Positions 59,365 to 64,000 of a DNA stretch of 64,000 nt are shown in pieces. Made by a program: the position numbers and the translations under genes. Each line of letters opens with the position of its first letter. The stretch's first letter is position 1. The stretch comes from Clostridium sp. BSD9I1 (GTDB taxonomy: Bacteria; Bacillota; Clostridia; Clostridiales; Clostridiaceae), in assembly GCF_900185645.1 (NCBI RefSeq), contig NZ_FYAM01000024.1, positions 124,001 through 188,000 of the forward strand. The letters are read 5' to 3'. The notes below the pieces were generated by a model. The model made no database searches, had not been told where the DNA came from, and saw nothing but the letters and a program-made list of their open reading frames with translations.

Positions 59365-60495
59365 TTAAGCTCTTCCGCCCCACTCAGCTAATTTTCTTTC
59401 TTTATACTCTTTAAAATTACCTGCATCAATAGCATCTCTAATTTCTTGCATAAGATTATTATAAAAATGCAAATTATGGAGTACACATAATCTCATAGCA
59501 AGCATTTCCTTAGCTTTAAATAAGTGCCTTATATAAGCTCTTGAATAATCTCTGCAAGCTGGGCACTGACATCCCTCATCAATAGGTCTATCATCTAATT
59601 CAAATTTAGCATTAATTAAATTTATTTTACCTTCCTTAGTAAATACATGACCGTGTCTTCCATTTCTAGCTGGAAGTACACAGTCAAAGAAATCTACCCC
59701 TCTATCAACAGCTTCTAAAATATTGCTTGGAAGCCCAACTCCCATAAGATATATTGGTTTATCCTCTGGAAGGTGAGGCGCTACAGCATCTATAACTCTA
59801 TACATTTCCTCATGTGTTTCTCCTACAGCAAGGCCTCCTATTGCATACCCATCTAAATCCATCTTAACAATTTCTTTAGCATGTGCTATTCTAATATCCT
59901 CATAAGTTCCTCCTTGATTTATACCAAAGAGCATTTGTTTTTTATTTATTGTATCAGGAAGTGTATTTAATCTATCCATTTCCTTTACACATCTCTCTAA
60001 CCATCTTGTTGTTCTGGCTACAGAGTTCTCTACATATTCCCTTGTAGAAGGATTTGGTATACACTCATCAAAAGCCATAGCAATAGTTGATGCAATATTA
60101 CTCTGTATTTGCATACTCTCTTCAGGACCCATAAAGATTCTTCTTCCATCTATATGAGAGTTAAAGTAAACTCCTTCTTCTTGTATTTTTCTTATACCAG
60201 CAAGAGAAAACACTTGAAATCCACCTGAATCTGTAAGAATTGGTCTATCCCAATTCATAAATTTATGTAAACCACCTAATTTTTTTATAACATTATCTCC
60301 TGGTCTTAAATGTAAATGATAAGTATTTGAAAGTTCTACTTGACATCCTATTTCCTTCAAGTCCATAGAAGAAACTGCTCCCTTTATAACCCCTAAGGTT
60401 CCAACATTCATAAATACTGGAGTTCGAACCACTCCATGAGGTGTCGTAAACTCTCCTCTTCTTGCATTGCCGTCTTTTTTTAAAAGTTTATACAT
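59365..60495 (-). CDS. tgt: Queuine tRNA-guanine transglycosylase
   Basis: 376 aa, full length. DSGGFQVFSLAGIRKI carries the substrate-binding Asp. ALPARNGRHGHVFT and GVDFFDCVLP surround the catalytic Asp. The zinc site CQCPACRDYSRAYIRHL is followed by a His. It puts preQ1 into tRNA position 34. Directly follows queA. Confidence 0.97.
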   Translation of the reverse strand: MYKLLKKDGNARRGEFTTPHGVVRTPVFMNVGTLGVIKGAVSSMDLKEIGCQVELSNTYHLHLRPGDNVIKKLGGLHKFMNWDRPILTDSGGFQVFSLAGIRKIQEEGVYFNSHIDGRRIFMGPEESMQIQSNIASTIAMAFDECIPNPSTREYVENSVARTTRWLERCVKEMDRLNTLPDTINKKQMLFGINQGGTYEDIRIAHAKEIVKMDLDGYAIGGLAVGETHEEMYRVIDAVAPHLPEDKPIYLMGVGLPSNILEAVDRGVDFFDCVLPARNGRHGHVFTKEGKINLINAKFELDDRPIDEGCQCPACRDYSRAYIRHLFKAKEMLAMRLCVLHNLHFYNNLMQEIRDAIDAGNFKEYKERKLAEWGGRA

Positions 60496-60575
60496 ATGTA
60501 CACTCCTTCTTAGTTATTAATTTTAAAGCAACAAATATAAAATTTCTAATCTTTCTACTAACTATTTTATAAGAA

Positions 60576-61601
60576 TCACTTGATAAACATTGCATCTCCA
60601 AAGCTAAAAAATCTATATTTTTCCTTTACTGCAGTTTCATATGCATTCATAATCTTATCTCTTCCTGCTAAAGCACTTATGAGCATTAAAAGAGTCGACT
60701 GCGGTAAGTGAAAATTAGTTATTAATGCATCTACCACTTTAAACTTATATCCTGGATAGATAAATATATCTGTCCATCCTGATTGTTCTTTAACTCTGCC
60801 ATATGCATCTGCTATGGTTTCTAATGTTCTATTAGATGTTGTACCTACTGCTATAACTCTTCCACCTGCTTCTTTTGTAGAATTTATTATCTCTGCAGTT
60901 TCTTTATTCATACTATAGTATTCTGAATGCATAGTATGATTTTCGATCTCATCTACCTTTACAGGTCTAAAAGTTCCAAGTCCTACATGAAGAGTTAAGA
61001 AAGCAAGTTTTATCCCTTTATTTTTTATATCTTCTAAAAGCTCTTCTGTAAAATGAAGTCCTGCTGTAGGCGCTGCCGCTGAGCCTTGCTCTTTTGAATA
61101 AACTGTTTGATACATTTCCTTATCTTCTAATGTTTCCGTTATGTATGGAGGAAGTGGCATTTGTCCTAGTCTATCTAAAACTTCTTCAAAAATACCTTCA
61201 TATTCAAACCTTACAATTCTGCTTCCCTCTTCTCCAAGCCCTATTACTTCAGCTTTAAGTTCTCCATTACCAAACACAAATTTACTTCCTATTTTTGCTC
61301 TTTTACCTGGTTTAACCAAAGTTTCCCAAGTATCCTTATCAGTCCTTTTTAAAAGTAAAAACTCAATCTTTCCATGAGTCTCTTCCTTTTCTCCTATAAG
61401 TCTTGCAGGTAAAACTCTTGTATCATTTAAAACCAAACAATCTCCTGGTTTCAAGTAATCTAGTATATCTTTAAAAACTTTATGTTCCAATTCTCCTGTA
61501 GCTTTATCTAAAATCATAAGCCTTGCTTCATCTCTTTTTGCTGTAGGATGCTGCGCAATAAGCTCCTCTGGTAAATAATAATCAAAATCCTTTACTTGCA
61601 T
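60576..61601 (-). CDS. queA: S-adenosylmethionine:tRNA ribosyltransferase-isomerase
   Basis: 341 aa, full length. [26 protein letters not shown] at the start, [13 protein letters not shown], and [14 protein letters not shown] are diagnostic. It converts preQ1-tRNA to epoxyqueuosine-tRNA, the step after Tgt. No preQ1 riboswitch was seen upstream. Confidence 0.97.
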   Translation of the reverse strand: MQVKDFDYYLPEELIAQHPTAKRDEARLMILDKATGELEHKVFKDILDYLKPGDCLVLNDTRVLPARLIGEKEETHGKIEFLLLKRTDKDTWETLVKPGKRAKIGSKFVFGNGELKAEVIGLGEEGSRIVRFEYEGIFEEVLDRLGQMPLPPYITETLEDKEMYQTVYSKEQGSAAAPTAGLHFTEELLEDIKNKGIKLAFLTLHVGLGTFRPVKVDEIENHTMHSEYYSMNKETAEIINSTKEAGGRVIAVGTTSNRTLETIADAYGRVKEQSGWTDIFIYPGYKFKVVDALITNFHLPQSTLLMLISALAGRDKIMNAYETAVKEKYRFFSFGDAMFIK

Positions 61602-61625
61602 GTTACCTCTCCTTTAGTAAAATTA

Positions 61626-62663
61626 TCAATCATTTAAATCAATGCCAACCTGCTCTATCTTCTTACTTTTTCCTCTTCTTCTCTTTAAATGTGCATATGC
61701 CTTATCAGTTGCAACTCTTCCTCTTGGGGTCCTTAATATGAATCCCTTTTGCAATAAATATGGCTCATATACATCTTCTATAGTACCCAATTCCTCTCCT
61801 ATAAAGTAGGCTAGTGTTTCTATTCCTACAGGTCCTCCGCCAAAATTATCAATTATAGACAAAAGTATTCTTTTATCTACACTATCAAATCCTTCTCTAT
61901 CTATTTCTAATAAATCAAGAGCATCTCTTGCTATTTGAGTATTTATAATTCCATTTCCCTTTACCTCTGAGTAATCTCTTACTCTTTTTAGTATCCTATT
62001 TGCAATTCTCGGAGTTCCCCTAGATGAGCGAGCTAATTCATAAGCAGCATCCTCTTCTATTTCAGCATTTAATATACTAGAAGATCTTACTATTATTTCT
62101 TTCAATTCTTCTTCTTCATAAAATTCCATAGGACATAACACTCCAAACCTATCTCTTAAAGGAGCTGTTAAAAGTCCTATTCTAGTTGTAGCACCTATTA
62201 ATGTGAACTTAGGAAGGTCCAGTCTTATTGATTTAGCTGCCGCTCCCTTTCCTATTACTATATCTAAAGCATAGTCTTCCATAGCAGGATAGAGTATCTC
62301 CTCTACAGACCTATTTAGCCTATGAATTTCATCTATAAAAAGCACATCATAATCATTAAGACTTGTAAGAATTGCTGCTAAATCTCCTGCTCTTTCAATT
62401 GCCGGACCTGAAGTCACCTTCAGATTTCCAGTCATTTCTTTAGCTATTATATTAGCAAGTGTTGTCTTACCAAGTCCAGGAGGCCCATATAATAATACAT
62501 GGTCCAATGCCTCTTCTCTCATCCTTGCAGCTTTTATAAAAATATCTAGTTTCTCTTTTACCTTACGTTGACCTATATATTCTTTAAGTCTTTGAGGTCT
62601 TAAACTATATTCTGTATCATTATCTTCATTGAGAGTTTCAGCGGTAACAAATCTGTTTTCCAT
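61626..62663 (-). CDS. ruvB: Holliday junction branch migration helicase RuvB
   Basis: 345 aa. AAA+ ATPase with Walker [10 protein letters not shown] (about 60-68), Walker [10 protein letters not shown], arginine finger region, and a C-terminal winged helix ([18 protein letters not shown]). It drives branch migration with RuvA, whose gene lies directly upstream. Confidence 0.97.
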   Translation of the reverse strand: MENRFVTAETLNEDNDTEYSLRPQRLKEYIGQRKVKEKLDIFIKAARMREEALDHVLLYGPPGLGKTTLANIIAKEMTGNLKVTSGPAIERAGDLAAILTSLNDYDVLFIDEIHRLNRSVEEILYPAMEDYALDIVIGKGAAAKSIRLDLPKFTLIGATTRIGLLTAPLRDRFGVLCPMEFYEEEELKEIIVRSSSILNAEIEEDAAYELARSSRGTPRIANRILKRVRDYSEVKGNGIINTQIARDALDLLEIDREGFDSVDKRILLSIIDNFGGGPVGIETLAYFIGEELGTIEDVYEPYLLQKGFILRTPRGRVATDKAYAHLKRRRGKSKKIEQVGIDLND

Positions 62664-62678
62664 AAACCATTACCCCCT

Positions 62679-63269
62679 TTAATTCATTAAAAACTTTAGA
62701 CACTGCTTTATTATATTTTCTATGGAATCTTTCTCATTTACCATTTTTAATGCCTTAGCTGCTTCCTTATCGGAATATCCTAATGAAACTAAAGCTTCCA
62801 ATGCTTCATCTAAGCTATTAGATATTCCTTGAATATTTTCTTCATCTTCATTTTCTATAAACTCATCCAACTTTATCTTATCCTTTAATTCTAATATAAT
62901 TCTTTGAGCAGTTTTTTTGCCAACACCTGGAGCCTTTATAAGAATCTTTTCGTCTCCAGTAAATATTGCATACTTTAAACTATTTATATTACTTATAGAT
63001 AATATAGATAATGAAGCCTTTGCACCCACTCCATTTATGCTTAAAAGTAAATTAAACATATCTCTTTCATCTTGAGTTGAAAATCCATATAATCCTATAA
63101 AATCTTCTCTTACAATTTGCTGAATATAAACTTCTACGTCCTCATTTACTTTAGGCATATCTGCTAGGGTATTTCCAGATGTATGTACTTTATATCCCAT
63201 TCCGTTATTTTCTACTACTATATATTCTTTATTAAATCCCTTATAAATACCTTTTATATACTCGTACAC
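62679..63269 (-). CDS. ruvA: Holliday junction binding protein RuvA
   Basis: 196 aa from the GTG at 63267-63269, which has GAAAGGA eight bases upstream and gives the standard YEYIKG start; a longer frame adds eight unlikely residues. OB domain (1-65), helix-hairpin-helix domain (NGVGAKASLSILS, PGVGKKTAQRIILEL) and a C-terminal UBA-like domain that binds RuvB. Confidence 0.95.
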   Translation of the reverse strand: MYEYIKGIYKGFNKEYIVVENNGMGYKVHTSGNTLADMPKVNEDVEVYIQQIVREDFIGLYGFSTQDERDMFNLLLSINGVGAKASLSILSISNINSLKYAIFTGDEKILIKAPGVGKKTAQRIILELKDKIKLDEFIENEDEENIQGISNSLDEALEALVSLGYSDKEAAKALKMVNEKDSIENIIKQCLKFLMN

Positions 63270-63345
63270 AGTATTCGTCCTTTCATTTATCAAAGTTTTC
63301 CTCTTAATACTTTATCATTTAAAGAAGTTTAATTCAACAAAAAAA

Positions 63346-63373
63346 CCTTAAGGATTATTCATAATCCTCAAGG
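63346..63373 (-). terminator. Terminator at the end of the BofC-like gene
   Basis: CCTTAAGGATTAT (63346-63358) pairs with ATAATCCTCAAGG (63361-63373), one mismatch, followed on the minus strand by seven T. It overlaps the last codons of the gene. Confidence 0.85.
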
Positions 63374-63969
63374 CGTGCTAGTACTTCGTCTCTAGTGTCA
63401 CATTGAAAATATTTACTCCCTGTAGTAAGTAAATATATATCCTGTTCCTTCAAGTTCTCTATTTTTTTTTCTGTAATATCTTCCTTTTCATTTTCAATAT
63501 GCATGTCACCATTTTTATCTGTTTTAAAAATAGCAAGATATTCTCCATATATACCTAACACATATTTATTAGGGACATATTTCTCCACTTCATTTTGAAG
63601 CTTAATTTCAGTTTTAGAACCATCTTGGATTTTGTATCCTTCCGGTTTATATTTTTCTTCAACTTGCTTCTTATCCTTTAATCCTAAAGCACTTGCAGCT
63701 TCTTTTTTTATAAGAATTAAATCTCCACTTTTCTTATACTTAGTATAAAATAAAATTTGACATTTAGAATCAAGAACATAATTTTCTCCGCTACTTAAAG
63801 CCATCTTATCTTCTTCATAGGTATTATTTTTTACCTCAGTTCCATTACCATAATTGTCTTTATTGCTCTTAAATCTTTCTGAAGTTATATAATAGCTTAT
63901 ACTAAAAATTGCTATACCCAGCATAATTACCAAAATTACATACATACTTTTCGAATATTTTCTTTCCAT
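63355..63969 (-). CDS. BofC-like membrane-anchored protein
   Basis: 204 aa. One N-terminal helix (about 8-29), then an external region. The last 60 residues (YLAIFKTDKNGDMHIENEKEDITEKKIENLKEQDIYLLTTG) resemble the BofC C-terminal domain, which in Bacillus tunes sigma-K processing in the intermembrane space of the forespore. Location upstream of ruvA is usual in clostridia. Sporulation role is inferred only. Confidence 0.6.
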   Translation of the reverse strand: MERKYSKSMYVILVIMLGIAIFSISYYITSERFKSNKDNYGNGTEVKNNTYEEDKMALSSGENYVLDSKCQILFYTKYKKSGDLILIKKEAASALGLKDKKQVEEKYKPEGYKIQDGSKTEIKLQNEVEKYVPNKYVLGIYGEYLAIFKTDKNGDMHIENEKEDITEKKIENLKEQDIYLLTTGSKYFQCDTRDEVLARLEDYE

Positions 63970-64000
63970 ATTATCCCTCCTAGGGATTATTATGGACCTA

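Noticed and set aside
60496..61625. preQ1 riboswitch near queA/tgt
   Set aside because: The gaps are short (80 and 24 bp) and show no preQ1 aptamer pattern. The genes use preQ1 rather than make it.
1..64000. CRISPR array, insertion sequences, rRNA operon
   Set aside because: No regularly spaced direct repeats with unique spacers, no transposase frames and no rRNA sequence were seen.

Overview
The window comes from a very AT-rich, low-GC Gram-positive chromosome. The host genes point to Clostridium sensu stricto or a close relative: the six-cysteine SCIFF peptide with its radical-SAM maturase, the secDF-yajC-tgt-queA-ruvBA order, 6S RNA beside aspS, a hemZ-type protein, and frequent TTG/GTG starts with strong GGAGG Shine-Dalgarno sites. 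I cannot name the species.

Layout. (1) 1-572 is host: the 5' end of an AbgT-family transporter gene (minus) and a complete tRNA-Leu(CAA) (plus). (2) 561/574 to 39295 is a complete siphovirus-type prophage of about 38.7 kb inserted at the 3' end of that tRNA. It is bounded by a 13-bp direct repeat of the tRNA end. (3) 39296-64000 is host again.

The prophage, read right to left, which is its main transcription direction. A plus-strand lysogeny and integration arm (34994-39254) holds an ImmR-like repressor, an unknown 287-aa protein, a convergent 4-TM protein, an ImmA-like protease gene with a perfect LexA box, and a large serine recombinase that stops 6 bp before its att site. The minus-strand early genes (34.8-27.4 kb) include a Cro-like regulator, an HTH-MazG-like fusion, a replication protein, SSB, a MazG-like protein, a degenerate FolD homologue and an ArpU/RinA-like late regulator. 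Packaging and head genes follow (25.7-18.9 kb: HNH, small and large terminase, portal, ClpP-type protease, HK97 capsid, connectors). Then come tail genes (18.6-9.9 kb) with a -1 frameshift tail-chaperone pair, tape measure, Dit, Tal-like protein and a sialate-O-acetylesterase-type receptor protein. Next are a membrane-anchored SGNH esterase, an RHH regulator, a tyrosine recombinase and the lysis set (XhlA-like, amidase, LLH holin). The attL end carries a beta-repeat membrane protein, an FtsK/Replic_Relax pair and a membrane-anchored Mrr-like nuclease.

Control of the prophage is legible. Three 15-bp operators (TTCAC-N5-GTGAA) lie between the divergent repressor and Cro-like genes, one exactly between the -35 and -10 of the leftward promoter. 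The ImmA-like protease has its own LexA-box promoter. This suggests induction by SOS transcription of the anti-repressor protease. The reconstructed attP is a 46-bp imperfect palindrome typical of large serine integrases. Integration separated the tRNA from its native terminator, and the phage supplies a substitute.

Host right flank: small stress or sporulation-type genes, ndk, brnQ, 6S RNA, aspS, hemZ, an MBL hydrolase, dtd, relA, apt, a truncated and motif-degenerate RecJ-like gene, secF-secD, scfB-scfA, a TIGR04086-type membrane protein gene, yajC, tgt, queA, ruvB, ruvA and a BofC-like protein. A structured repeat family with compensatory stem changes lies around apt and contains the stop codon of the RecJ-like gene.
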